NCBI GenBank assembly: GCA_963995525.1
Contig: OZ023209.1
Span: 32,980,199-33,044,198, forward strand
Source: Escarpia spicata
Taxonomy: Eukaryota; Annelida; Polychaeta; Sabellida; Siboglinidae
Length of the DNA: 64,000 bases
Direction: 5' to 3'
Shown here piece after piece: positions 22,038 through 31,491 of this stretch. A program made the translations under genes and the position numbers. The notes beneath the pieces were generated by a model. It was given only the letters and a program-made list of their open reading frames with translations, searched no databases and was not told where the DNA came from. Within the stretch, counting starts at the first letter, position 1. Each line of letters opens with the position of its first letter.

Positions 22038-22083
22038 CTCCTTCAATAGTTGGATCGACGCCGCGGCGCTCGTGGACCTATAA
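21104..22083 (+). pseudogene. Polinton integrase, copy 2 (tandem duplicate)
   Basis: Near-identical second copy, 942 bp downstream in the same frame. It lacks its own start region and is reached only by reading through from copy 1's chromodomain. A TGA at 21456-21458 follows GTEFLN, where copy 1 has CGA; this is a C-to-T change at a CpG. The Glu block is present (ASVVERFNRT). An 11-bp deletion near 21988, relative to copy 1, shifts the chromodomain frame. The original chromodomain end is still visible in the next frame (SFNSWIDAAALVDL, TAA 22081-22083). So copy 1 keeps the catalytic core and copy 2 the native 3' end. Confidence 0.9.
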
Positions 22084-22142
22084 TAGCGCGGCATGCGTTG
22101 GACGCGTCACGAGGAATGCTGGCGGCTGCACGAGTCGTGTTT

Positions 22143-22579
22143 ATGCAGGGTAACGTCGCTCCTTCCGTATAAGGGGCCCTGCTGTAGCCGCAGACCGCAG
22201 TGGTGCGACGATCGACGAGCAGCCGAAGAAGACTACCAAAGAGGACTCCGTCGACGCCGCTACCGGTTCAGAGAAGCCGACGAAGACTACCAACGAGGAT
22301 TCCGTCGACGCCGTCGAGAACGCCGACGACTCCACCGTCCACGAACCCGATCCATGGCGGCTCTGCGGTAACGAATGCCCAAAGGCCGAAATCGTATTCC
22401 TCTGTCAGGTCATCGTCCTGTACTTCGTCATCGCCGTTAGTATATACAATCTGACGCGGGGGCAAGGCGACTCCAACCTGTGGACGGCGCTGTTGAGCAG
22501 CTGTCTCGGTTACCTGCTCCCGAGTCCGTCTATGAGCGGCGGCGGTCGACGACGACGAGACGATGGCGGTATCGTCTGA
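22143..22579 (+). pseudogene. Polinton membrane protein with two hydrophobic segments
   Basis: The conserved C-terminal half (22349-22579) reads DPWRLCGNECPKAEIVFLCQ, then a hydrophobic segment (VIVLYFVIAVSIYNL), a short loop, and a second segment (LWTALLSSCLGYLLPSPS) before a basic tail. I recognise this layout as a small protein common in Polintons. Before it, the frame is hydrophilic with a doubled Thr/Glu/Asp-rich unit (KKTTKEDSVDA and TKTTNEDSVDA). No ATG exists in this frame after the stop at 22151-22153. The nearest candidate start, ATG 22143, is in another frame that stops at 22170, so a frameshift near the GGGGCCC run is likely. The 3' end overlaps the next gene by 17 bp. Confidence 0.6.
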
Positions 22580-23427
22580 CTTTTACCTGACGCTACCGAG
22601 CAACGCGTCTATGAAGCGGCACCCCGAAAATACGTTGACGCACTACATCACGACGCTGCCGCGACGTTTCGACCTGCCTGGTGGAGAATGGGAATGCGGT
22701 GGTGACGCTACAGTACCCGCACACGTGGTACAACGTGAGAGAGGCGGACGCCACATTCTACCTGTCGGCGCCACGAGGTGAGATGGGTCTTTTCACGACC
22801 ATGGACGGTATCGGGATATACCGGCAGGGTACGATTACTCACGGTTTCTACAACAACGTATACGTGCTACTGCGCGAGCTCAACGAGGCGCTAATGAAAT
22901 TGTGCAGCGATAAGGTCAAGGTGCGTCTAGAGTACAGTGGCGTCTCTAACCGAATGACGCTGCGTATGTCGGCGGGTGTCGCCTTTACCCTACCCGATAC
23001 GAGCCGTCTGAAGAGCTTGCTAGGTTTCCATAAGAACGTTATCGTAAGTCCTCCGATGATGGGCCCCGAACCGGAAGTCGTCGTTATCGAGACCAGCCCC
23101 GCCGCGTACACGTTCGCGTACGAAGGTCGCAATACGGTGGATATGAAGGCGGGCGTCGACACCCTGTAGGTGTACACGGATCTCGTGGAATCGCGCGTCG
23201 TCGGCGACGTGTACGCGCCGCTCCTTCGAAACATCGCCGTCTTCGGTACGAACGGTAGCGTTATTTCGGAAACGTTCGACCGCGTCCAATACGTGAAGCT
23301 ACTGCGGCATCAATTCGACACGATCGAGGTCGATATAAGAGACGATTGCGGTCAACCGATACCATTCGAGCGGGGGAAGCTAGTGGCGACGCTTCACATC
23401 AGACGCTGTAAATCGAGATTGTTTTAA
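22563..23427 (+). pseudogene. Minor capsid (penton-type) protein, broken
   Basis: Single jelly-roll penton protein. Starts at ATG 22563 with SDFYLTLPSNASMKRHPENT. The frame is lost near 22685-22700; the next frame resumes with LQYPHTWYNVREAD and continues to a TAG at 23167-23169. The same frame goes on past that stop with VYTDLVESRVVGDVYAPLLR, IEVDIRDDCGQPIPFERGK and LHIRR to the TAA at 23425-23427. So there is one frameshift plus one nonsense codon. The blocks and order are those of Polinton minor capsid proteins. It lies just upstream of the basic protein and the major capsid gene, the usual order. Confidence 0.88.
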
Positions 23428-23432
23428 CCACC

Positions 23433-23840
23433 ATGCCGAACCCGTACGAGGAGTACTACGTTCGACAGGTCGGCGGTCAACTGCCGGTCTTCGTCGGCGG
23501 TCGGGGTCAACGAGGACACGGTCTGGGTAATATTTTCGGGAGCCTGTTTCGAAGCGTCATGCCGCTTTTTAAGAGAGGCGCCATGGCGTTGGGAAAACGC
23601 GCGCTCAAAACCGGCGTGCATGTGGCGCGGGACGTCGTCGGCGGCGGCAATCTGAAAGCGTCGGTAAAACGAAGCGCGAAGGAGGCCGGCGTCGATCTTC
23701 TCGACGGCCTATTGAAAGGGCCGGCGCCGAAGAAGAGACGGTTGAAAAAAAGACCGCCTATAAAGAAGCCGCGTGGAGCGGCGACGACCGTCAGTAGACG
23801 GAAGAGAGGGCGTCGACCGGTCGATATAATCGACGCGTAA
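23433..23840 (+). CDS. Basic glycine-rich virion-type protein
   Basis: Intact 135-residue ORF starting at ATG 23433, 6 bp after the minor capsid gene. It begins with YEEYYVRQVGGQLPVFVGG, then GHGLGNIFGSLFRSVMPLFK, an amphipathic segment, and a strongly basic C-terminal half (KKRRLKKRPPIKKPRG). This layout is common to Polinton and adintovirus proteins compared with small adenoviral core or lytic proteins. DNA condensation or membrane action in the virion is inferred, not shown. Confidence 0.75.
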   Translation: MPNPYEEYYVRQVGGQLPVFVGGRGQRGHGLGNIFGSLFRSVMPLFKRGAMALGKRALKTGVHVARDVVGGGNLKASVKRSAKEAGVDLLDGLLKGPAPKKRRLKKRPPIKKPRGAATTVSRRKRGRRPVDIIDA

Positions 23841-23842
23841 CG

Positions 23843-25140
23843 ATGGCGTTCGTAAAGACGAGGGCGTGAAGGCCGAACTGGACCTGTTCACCGGACCTGT
23901 GACGCAGAAGAGCTTCGAGAGCAGTCAGTGGACCGTCTACCAACCGCTGACGGCTCTCGACGCCGGCGGTCCCATCGAGTTCCTCATTCCGGGGTCGGGT
24001 AACGACTACACGGACCTGGCGAGCCTTCAAAAGTACGTCCGCTTCAAAGTGGTTCAGGGGGACGGTACCGATCTGGCGGCCGGCGCCAACGTGGCGCCGG
24101 TCAATAATTTCCTCCATTCGATGTTCAGTCAAATCGACGTGTCGCTGAACGGTACGCTCGTGACGCCGTCGACCAATACGTACGCGTACCGGGCCTACAT
24201 CGAGACCCTGCTGAGTTACGGTAGCGACGCGATAGGATCGCATCTCACGGGTTCGTTGTGGTACAAAGACAGCGCCGGACACATGAACGCACGCGGGGGC
24301 GACAACACCGGGTTCGTAGCGCGGCGCGATCTGACGGCGGCCAGCGCCGAGGTGGAGATGATGGGACACCTGCACGTCGACGCGTTTACGCTAAACCTCC
24401 TCCTATCGAGCGGCGTCGACACGAAAATACGCATGGTCAAGTCGAAGGACGCCTTCGCGCTCATGGCCCCGGCTGCCGCGCCGGGGTGGCATATCGTGAT
24501 ACGCTCGATTTGCCTGCACGTACGAAAAGTGAAGTTGAACCCGGAAGTCCAGCTGGGTCACATCAAAGCGTGGACTTTGGGAACGGCTAATTTTCCGATG
24601 CGCCGCGTCGACTGCAAGTCGTTCTCGATAACCGTGGGTACGCTATCGCACACGCACGAGAACCTGTACATGGGTGCGATTCCGAAACGCATAATCCTGA
24701 TGATGATCGACAACGCCGCCTACAACGGACACTACACTAGAAATCCGTTCAACGCGCAGCACAACGACATAACCTTCCTCGCGCTCGTCGTCGACGGACG
24801 TCAGGTGCCGAGCAAGCCGCTGCAGCCGGACTTCCCGCACCACCGGTGCATACGAAGCTACATGAATCTCTTCGAGGCCACCGGAAAGGCGGGCGAGGAC
24901 GAGGGGAACGACATATTGCGCTCGGACTTCGAAGCCGGCTACACCGTCTTCGCTTTCGACCTGACCCCCGACTGTTGCGACGGGGACCATTTCAACGTCG
25001 TGCGTCAGGGGACCGTGGGCGCTGAAATGGAGTTCTCGACGCCGCTACCCCGACCGATGAACGTCGTCGTGTACGCTGAATTCGAGACGGTGATGGAGAT
25101 CGATCGGACCCGGAACGTCCTGTACGACTGTACGTCGTAA
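23843..25140 (+). pseudogene. Major capsid protein (double jelly roll), start disrupted
   Basis: A long open frame (about 23866-25140, 424 codons) covers nearly the whole double jelly-roll capsid protein. Blocks include ELDLFTGPVTQKSFESSQW near the N-terminus, NNFLHSMFSQIDVSLNG, a HTHENLYMGAIPKRIILMMI block and DGRQVPSKPLQPDF. The C-terminus has FDLTPDCCDGDHFNVVRQGT and VVVYAEF. The natural start appears to be ATG 23843 (MAFVKT), but that frame hits TGA at 23867, so a small indel near 23855-23866 separates the start from the body. The next in-frame ATG is far inside the protein. It may be a real lesion or a sequence error. The protein forms the hexon-like capsomers of the virion. Confidence 0.92.
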
Positions 25141-25145
25141 CCGCC

Positions 25146-25604
25146 ATGGAAACGTTCCAACTGCTGCGTCGCCTCGAACTCGACGCGTACGCTAAACGCA
25201 TCGTCGTCGGCGTCGTGCCTAAAGACGCGCTACTTACCACCGCCGCCGCCGCCACTTACCCGATGACATTCGTGTGCAATACCGACGACGGCGGCGAACC
25301 GGGGGAGCACTGGGTGGCCGTCTACGTCGACCGGCGAGGCGTCGGCGAGTACTTCGATTCGTACGGTCTGCCGCCGCTGCACGCCGACTTCCGCGCCTTC
25401 CTGCACCGACACTGCGGCGACGCGTGGACGTACAACGACAAGCGATTGCAGAGCGTCGTCTCTAACGTGTGCGGACAATATTGCGTCGCCTACCTACTCC
25501 TCCGATGTCGCGACGTGCCGTTGACGTCGTTCCAGAACCTATTCGGCACCAATCGGGTGAACAATGACTGTCTCGTATTCGATTGGCTAAAGCCATTGCA
25601 TTAA
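25146..25604 (+). CDS. Adenain-like maturation protease (C5 family)
   Basis: Intact 152-residue ORF, 5 bp after the capsid gene. The catalytic set is visible: His55 in GEHWVAVYVD, Asp71 in EYFDSYG, Gln102 in RLQSVVSN and Cys113 in NVCGQYCVAYLL. Order and spacing match adenoviral and Polinton cysteine proteases, which process capsid precursors. The C-terminus has TSFQNLFGTNRVNND. It is the last gene of the rightward cluster and is followed by a poly(A) signal. It is one of the few core genes here without a lesion. Confidence 0.93.
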   Translation: METFQLLRRLELDAYAKRIVVGVVPKDALLTTAAAATYPMTFVCNTDDGGEPGEHWVAVYVDRRGVGEYFDSYGLPPLHADFRAFLHRHCGDAWTYNDKRLQSVVSNVCGQYCVAYLLLRCRDVPLTSFQNLFGTNRVNNDCLVFDWLKPLH

Positions 25605-25627
25605 CGCTTCGCTTTTACGTGTATAGT

Positions 25628-25666
25628 AATAAAAAAACGATGAAATGTACGCAATTGTGTTTTATT
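25628..25666. terminator. Convergent poly(A) signals
   Basis: AATAAA at 25628-25633 (plus) lies 24 bases after the protease stop. TTTATT at 25661-25666 reads AATAAA on the minus strand, 82 bases after the PolB stop. A (CATA)n tract follows at 25676-25695. This separates the two convergent gene blocks. Confidence 0.7.
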
Positions 25667-25747
25667 ACCCTACCTACATACATACATACATACAGAACAC
25701 TACCCCTAGGCGGCTCCCCACCCCTAGGGTAGGTTTAGTTATACGAG

Positions 25748-28700
25748 TTAGACGAGTATCGGTGCCGTGGTGACGCCGTCGTCGAGCACGCGGCGTTTAG
25801 CGTAGAAATAGCTCAACGCCGCGCGCTCTTGAACGTACGTCAACAAGGACGAGTTTTTCACCTGGAAGCCGCGGTTCCAACCGACGCCGCTGCGTCGGTC
25901 GCGCAGTACGGCGAGGAAGGCGTGCTCGTCGATATCGTTCTGACGCTTGCTCAATCCCTTCGTGGTGTACTTCGCGCCGTCGTCGCCGCCGAAGCAGTAG
26001 TACGTCTTACTGCACAGCGCCACGATTCCGTCGCCGCGCCACTCTTCTTTGAAGAGACCCGATCGACGATCGAATAGAAGACGGCGCGCGCAGCAGCCAC
26101 CACCCTCCCACGTCAGTCCGGCGACGCGGCGCCGTACGTACGCGTCCACGTGCGCGTCGCAACATTCGGCCGGAAACCAGAGCGACCGATTCCGGAAGTA
26201 GTGTTCGCGCAGCGCTTCCGGTACGAGCGCGTCGATGTCGTGACCCGCGAGGGCTATGTACGCCGAGTCGGTGTCCATAGCGCAGTACTGGAAGAGCGTG
26301 CGTGGAATGTAGGCGTCGACGAAGTCGTAATAAAATTCGAGCATTCGTAATTTCGCGTATTGATACACGAAATAACTGATTTGAATCGGCAGGCCGTAGA
26401 CGACGGTGCGCTTATTCAGCGCCACCTCGTACAGCTCGTCGTCGACGACGACGTCGAGTTGCCGGAAGCGACGGTTGTTGAAGAGTTGCGAGGCGACTAC
26501 AGGCGTAGCGTACTTGATATCCCGGTGCCGATCGAAGCGCTTAATCGTCTTCCCGTACGAACTGTTGCCGAGTAGTTTAAAGATGTCGGCGATGATCGCT
26601 TTGTCGGGGTCGACGTCGCCCTCGCGTCGCGCCGTCGACACCGTGTCGCCGAAACGGCGAAAGCAGGCGATCGGCGTGTACTCGATCACCTTGTAGATGC
26701 GCGCGACGACGAGCCCGTGCTCCAGATACCAGCGTAGGAGGGGCGTGGCGAGCACGATCGCCGTGCCGAAGTAGCTACCGACGAGCGTCCGTTGAGGTCG
26801 GGTGAGTAGATCGTGCGACTCGACGTAGCGGCTCATGAACGGGCTGAGATCGTCGCGCGTGATATCGACGTTCTTGTACGCGGGATGCATTTCGGCGAAC
26901 TTAGCGCGCAGCGCTTCCGGCACGGCGATATCGCACTGCACGAGACCGAATAGAGAGCCGTCGCGTACACCCTCCAGTATCGTCGAATGCGTTACGCACC
27001 TCGCCGGCGCGTCGGGTGGCGCCACGGGGGGTCTCACAGCTCGCCACTGGCACTCCCACATTTCGACGACGGCATCGACGTGGCGGCGCAGGTAGGCCGT
27101 CACGGCGATCGTCGCGGCGTACAGCGTCGTCATCGGTTGACCGTTGACGGCGTTCGTCGTCACGTGCGTCTGGCATATCGGGCAGCCGTGAAAGTAACAG
27201 CCGTGAAATTGATACGCCGTTCGCGTGGCGGCGCACCAACCGTCGACTCGGTACTTACCGACGCGCTTCTAGCGTCCGTTCAACTGGTGCCGTATAGGAG
27301 TGCCGATTCGTTCCGCTTCGTACGTCAACCACTCTACGGCCATACGACCGTAGCGGTGCACACGTTCCGCTCGAAAGCCGTTCTCCGCGTGTTGGCGCGT
27401 GTACCAACCCGTCGGCATTTCCCGCATCATCGCCGATAGATAGAGGCCGTTCACGTCATAGCCGACTATCGAACGACACGGGTTGTTACCGCCTCGAATC
27501 GACGTCACGCCGGCTTCGTGATGACGCGAGAAGATGATCGATGGACCGCCGACGATCTGCGACTGCAGTAGGCGGTGCAGGTCTCTGTTCGGTTCGTTGA
27601 ACAGCGAGAAATGGATTGACAGCGGCAGGTCGTTGAATAGGTACAACAACGTCAACCCCGGTACGCTGATGGCGTCCTTGAACATGTCGATGCGCTGACG
27701 GCGATAGAAGGCGAACTGCCGCTCGAGGGCCTCGAGAAACGGCGCCACATCTCGGTTATTATACCAGATTAGAAAATCGCGCATCGTCGTCATGCGCTCG
27801 TCGCGCCACGCCGTCGCACAAATTTCGTAAGCCTCCGCGGAGATTCCCTCGCGTTTCAGGTGGCTGTAGAAAGTTTCGCGCGGCGGCAGGACGGTCTCCG
27901 CGTCGATATATTCTTACGGAAAGTACCCCTTCGTCGCCGCGCAGCCGTACGCTTTCAGATAGCGCACGTAGCTGACACCGGGCGCGAGGTAATTAGTTAT
28001 GTCGAGAAATGTCAACGTCGACGTCGTCAGGCACATGTAAGCGTTCTGTCGTTTAATGGTGAACGCCGACGATGTGTGCTGCGCGTCGTCGGTTATGAGC
28101 AGGGGGGTCAAGTACTTTTTGACGACATTCAAATCGTACTTACCGCTGTTGAAGCCCAGTACGGGCATTTGACGAAGGTGCGTCCACAGGCGGTCGGCTA
28201 GTGCGGCGTACGGTGACGAATCGTTGTCGTCGTCGCGTCGTCGCCGCCAGTCTTCGTCCAGCGCTTCGAGCGCCTCGAAGACCGCGTCATAGCGGGGGCG
28301 TAGAACCGCGCACGCCGCCGCGCTCACGGCTTCCAGGTCATCGATGAGGCGGCGCGCTAGGTCGGCCGATTCACCGGTCGTGACGTAACAGCGCGCCGCT
28401 TCGTGTCCGGGCACGTTCGACGCAACGCTCACGCTGAGCAGTTCGTGTCGCGCTAGCCACCGACATTTGTCGTTATCCGGCGGCAGATCGTTGGCGGCAA
28501 AATAACATTCAAAATCGAATGTCGCGCGGTACGGATAGTAGCGCAGATCGTCGTCGCCGACGTCGATACCTTCGTCGTCGAGCCGTTGAAATACGGACGG
28601 CGTCGGTCGGTAGACGCCGCCGGGGAACACGTGACGAACACCGCCCTCGAACGTCGCTTCGTGACGTCGTAATTGCGACGGGTACCGCCAGAGGGAGTTG

Positions 28701-29818
28701 CCGCATTTCGAGCACTTGTACGTTTTCGCGTACGCGCGCAGGTAGATTATGTACGAGAAGTGATTCTCGTACAGGTTGACGTTCAGGGTCGTGGGGTGCG
28801 TTTCGATCGACCGACGGACTAGTTCGGCGGCGCCAGTCGCCGTCAGTCGATAGACGGCGATGTTGATGCCGAAAATCGTCTCCACGCGTTCCAGTTCGTT
28901 CAGGCGCACGCCGTTCGGCGTCGTGCCGTAGCGCGCGCTCAGTTGTTTAGCTACTCGCGTTAAACGGGCCGTATTTAGGCTCCCACCGCAGCCGCCTTGC
29001 AGGTGGATGCCGATGCACCGGAAGAGGCATAGATGATCGTCGTAGGGCGTGCCTCGACGATCGTTCGTCAACGTCACGACGTGCTTGTTTTTGCACACGT
29101 AGGCGGGGAGCGCGGCGCCGACGCACCCGATAGGATGGTTTAGGATGGCGTTCACGAAGTAGGTGGCGTTCGATACGAGCTCGACCACCCACCCCGAGTC
29201 GGGACGCTGCGCGATGACGTACTGTAGTACGTCGGTCGTGCGCACGACGTCGAGGAATCGTTCGAAAGAACGGCTATCGGTTACGAGGGCGGGCGTTTCG
29301 AGAAGGCGACCGCAGCAGTTACAGAACGAATGAAAATAGCGGTAACGACCCGACACCTTGTGGCGTAACACGAAACCATAGATTACGTTTATTTTAAACG
29401 CATTCTTTTGTTCGCGAAACATAACCCTCAGACGCGGTTCGAGCACCCGCGTACTCGTACAGGCGGTCATGCGATAGTTGTAGCGGGACTGCACGGCACC
29501 GAGCGCTACCGACGTCTCTATGCTACGTCGATGCTCGTCCACGACGCGTTGAAGAGCGTCGGCTGATGGTGGCGGTGGTGGATTGGAAGAATCATCGGGA
29601 GGTGGCGACACCTCCGGACGACCGCACCGTTCCCTCAGGTGTCGTAGCATCGCGGCGCGCGTACTGTACGTTACGCCGCATTTCGGACACTCTCGTCGTT
29701 TTACGCATAGCGCTTTATCGCCGCATCGTTTCGAACTCTTCGCGTGTCGCTCTAACGTCGACTGTTTCGCGATATAAGTACCGCATTTCTGACATTGCCA
29801 CCTAGTAGTAGGCGGCAT
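25748..29818 (-). pseudogene. Protein-primed family B DNA polymerase with two nonsense codons
   Basis: One continuous minus-strand frame of 1,357 codons from ATG 29818, broken only by TAA (27914-27916, after KGYFP) and TAG (27269-27271, after HQLNGR). Domains in order: two CxxC...H...C zinc fingers (residues about 7-60); an OTU-like region with DHLCLFRC (about 29013-29029) and NHFSYI (about 28755); a further CSKCGNSLWRYPSQLRRHE finger; the exonuclease with FDFECYF (about 28500-28520) and FNSGKYDLN; polymerase motif A (YDVNGLYLS, about 27440-27465); motif B (LLGNSSYGKT, about 26553); and motif C with DTDS (about 26264-26275). All catalytic blocks are present. The two stops replace single residues without loss of frame. 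It replicates the element by protein priming. Confidence 0.93.
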
Positions 29819-29850
29819 ACTTTTTTGTGCTGCTACTTTTTCGAACACCC

Positions 29851-29860
29851 CTATTTATAA
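29851..29860 (-). promoter_or_regulatory. PolB TATA box
   Basis: On the minus strand TTATAAATAG lies 33-42 bases before the PolB ATG (29818). The 34-bp segment 29827-29860 recurs at 33089-33122 with one mismatch. Confidence 0.6.
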
Positions 29861-29876
29861 CAGAGGTGGTACGGAC

Positions 29877-30168
29877 ATGCGCAGTGAGTAACGTGGGGTG
29901 GTGGTTTTGTTAAGTAACGGTGGTGGTGGTACGGCAGTGGGGGTGGCGGTTTTGTTAAGTAACGATGCGCGGTATGCGCAGTGAGTGGGGTGGCGGTTTT
30001 GTTAAGTAACGATGCGCAGTTAATGACGGTTTTGTTAAGTAACTGTGTGTTGGGGGTGGCGGTTTTGTTAAGTAACGATGCGCGGTATGCGCAGTGTTTT
30101 GTTAAGTGGGGTGGCGGTTTTGTTAAGTAACGATGCGCGGTGTTTCGTTAATGACGATTTTGTTAAGT

Positions 30169-30222
<54 letters not shown>
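29877..30222. repeat. GGTTTTGTTAAGTAAC minisatellite and (GT)n tract
   Basis: The core GGTTTTGTTAAGTAAC appears seven times, twice with a one-base change or different lead-in, plus one truncated copy. Copies are separated by variable GGGGTGGC and GATGCGCGGTATGCGCAGTG segments (29877-30170). A pure (GT)n tract fills 30171-30222. It sits directly upstream of the PolB promoter and downstream of the right-arm genes. Confidence 0.85.
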
Positions 30223-30224
<2 letters not shown>

Positions 30225-30329
30225 ACTCGGAAACGGAACGTACATTTTCAACGTTTTATTACGCGTATCGTACAACGTAAAGCGTTATTAAAAGCAAATC
30301 AACAGAATAAGCAGTAATGTTCATTCGAT

Positions 30330-30935
30330 TTAAAGGCCGCTTCTGCACTGTATGTACACGTGCACTGCCGATTCCAGTCGAGCGCGGTTGATGAAGTCGC
30401 GCCAATCCGTGCCAAGTAGCCAATCCGACACGAACTGGACCAAATACAGTTCCCCCGCTCGCCCCGGTTGCTGTCCGTGCGCCTTAACGTGTAGTAGCTG
30501 CACGAGACGTACGAAGGTCGGTATCAGCGATCGATGTAGACACGTTTCCAACACGGCGTTGAAGTGATGCGTGACGAGGTCGGCTACGTTGTCGTAGCGC
30601 TGTGCGTACTCACGAGTAGGCCGACCCGCGCGATAGCCGACCATATGCACGTACGGACAGCCCTCATTAACTTCGCAAGCACCGCATCGATCGCGCGCCG
30701 TCTCCAGTATCAGCTCACCGAGGTGTTCAGCGAGAAGGGACATCGCATGTCGTTCATATCGACAAGCCAACTGACCCCGCCCCGGCTCGACGACGTGTCG
30801 TTGTATCACTTCCGACGGTGATGGATTCCAACAACACGATGGCACGATCTGGTGTAGACTTTCGTAAGGCGGCGGTGCACCAAGCGCCTCCTCGATGATA
30901 GCATCCAACGCGCTATCGACGACGTCCGCGCATCC
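30330..30935 (-). CDS. Right-arm ORF 1 (201 codons), unrecognised
   Basis: Open from a splice-acceptor-like TGCTGTAG|GGATGC at 30935/30936 to the stop at 30330. There is no ATG near the start, so it is probably a 3' exon. Internal features include a Cys cluster (RCGACEVNEGCPYVHM) that could bind metal, an acidic N-terminus and an otherwise helical, soluble composition. A minus-strand AATAAA lies at 30255-30260, about 70 bases after the stop. I do not recognise the family. The ORF is the last in a series of short minus-strand ORFs, each starting at an acceptor. Confidence 0.5.
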   Translation of the reverse strand, partial: GCADVVDSALDAIIEEALGAPPPYESLHQIVPSCCWNPSPSEVIQRHVVEPGRGQLACRYERHAMSLLAEHLGELILETARDRCGACEVNEGCPYVHMVGYRAGRPTREYAQRYDNVADLVTHHFNAVLETCLHRSLIPTFVRLVQLLHVKAHGQQPGRAGELYLVQFVSDWLLGTDWRDFINRARLESAVHVYIQCRSGL

Positions 30936-30955
30936 CTACAGCACAAAGCAGGCGC

Positions 30956-31078
30956 CTACAAAAATACATTATAATTACGCTTCCCAGTCCCACGGCGATC
31001 GTGCGCACGACAGTAACGCGTACGCGCCTTAGCGTCGTACTTCAGTAGTAATCTCTCACGTTCAAGCCGTCGTGCTCT
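30956..31078 (-). CDS. Right-arm short exon-like ORF 2
   Basis: Open from the acceptor GTTTGTAG|AGAGCACG (31078) to a TAG at 30956-30958. About 40 codons, very basic (RARRLERERLLLKYDAKART). A GTAATT donor-like site lies shortly before the stop. Its phase fits a donor CAAG|GTACGC in the ORF upstream at about 31220, so the two could be joined by splicing. Function unknown. Confidence 0.35.
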   Translation of the reverse strand, partial: RARRLERERLLLKYDAKARTRYCRAHDRRGTGKRNYNVFL

Positions 31079-31100
31079 CTACAAACACACATTATTATCA

Positions 31101-31271
31101 TTAGTCCACCTCTTTTTCAGCGGTAACACGAGCCAGCAGCGCAGCATCTTTCGTCTCACTATCCGTCACTGTCCGATCCAGCAGTGTTTGTACGAACAAG
31201 GCAACCTCCGCGTACCTTGCACGCATCCTTTCGTTATTGGCTAACATTTCCAGCAGTACTCGGCGCACCTC
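31101..31271 (-). CDS. Right-arm short exon-like ORF 3
   Basis: Open from the acceptor TTGTCTGTAG|GAGGTG (31271) to TAA at 31101-31103. 56 residues, helical (EVRRVLLEMLANNERMRARY, then VTDSETKDAALLARVTAEKE). An internal donor CAAG|GTACGC is present. No ATG at the start. Unrecognised. Confidence 0.35.
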   Translation of the reverse strand, partial: EVRRVLLEMLANNERMRARYAEVALFVQTLLDRTVTDSETKDAALLARVTAEKEVD

Positions 31272-31340
31272 CTACAGACAAAACAACAAATAAATGTCAT
31301 GCTTTAAATAAGCTGAGCACCGTTCTATTATGTAGCTCGA

Positions 31341-31472
31341 CTAGTAGGCGCTCATCGCTTCGTAAGCTGAACACCAGGCCATTACGTAATTTTCCACTAT
31401 CTCGTCTAGTAGGCGCGCAGCCTCATCACTCGTCGGTTTACCAGTTAGCAACGCCGTCACCAGCGGGGCCTC
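31341..31472 (-). CDS. Right-arm short exon-like ORF 4
   Basis: Open from the acceptor TTGTGCTATAG|GAGGCC (31472) to TAG at 31341-31343, 43 residues (EAPLVTALLTGKPTSDEAAR ...). It begins only 20 bases after the stop of the RPA-like gene. Possible donors (CTG|GTAAAC, TAC|GTAATG) lie inside. Unrecognised. Confidence 0.35.
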   Translation of the reverse strand, partial: EAPLVTALLTGKPTSDEAARLLDEIVENYVMAWCSAYEAMSAY

Positions 31473-31491
31473 CTATAGCACAAGAAACCCA

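Noticed and set aside
23791..24990. Long minus-strand ORFs opposite the capsid gene (194 and 115 codons)
   Set aside because: Shadows of a GC-rich coding frame; no motif and no promoter.
26835..27439. Plus-strand ORFs opposite PolB
   Set aside because: Antisense shadows of the polymerase frame.
27914..27916. Splitting PolB into three genes
   Set aside because: The three open parts share one frame and one continuous domain order; only point stops separate them.
29877..30222. CRISPR-like array
   Set aside because: Short repeats with irregular, related spacers in an animal mobile element; no cas genes and no bacterial context.
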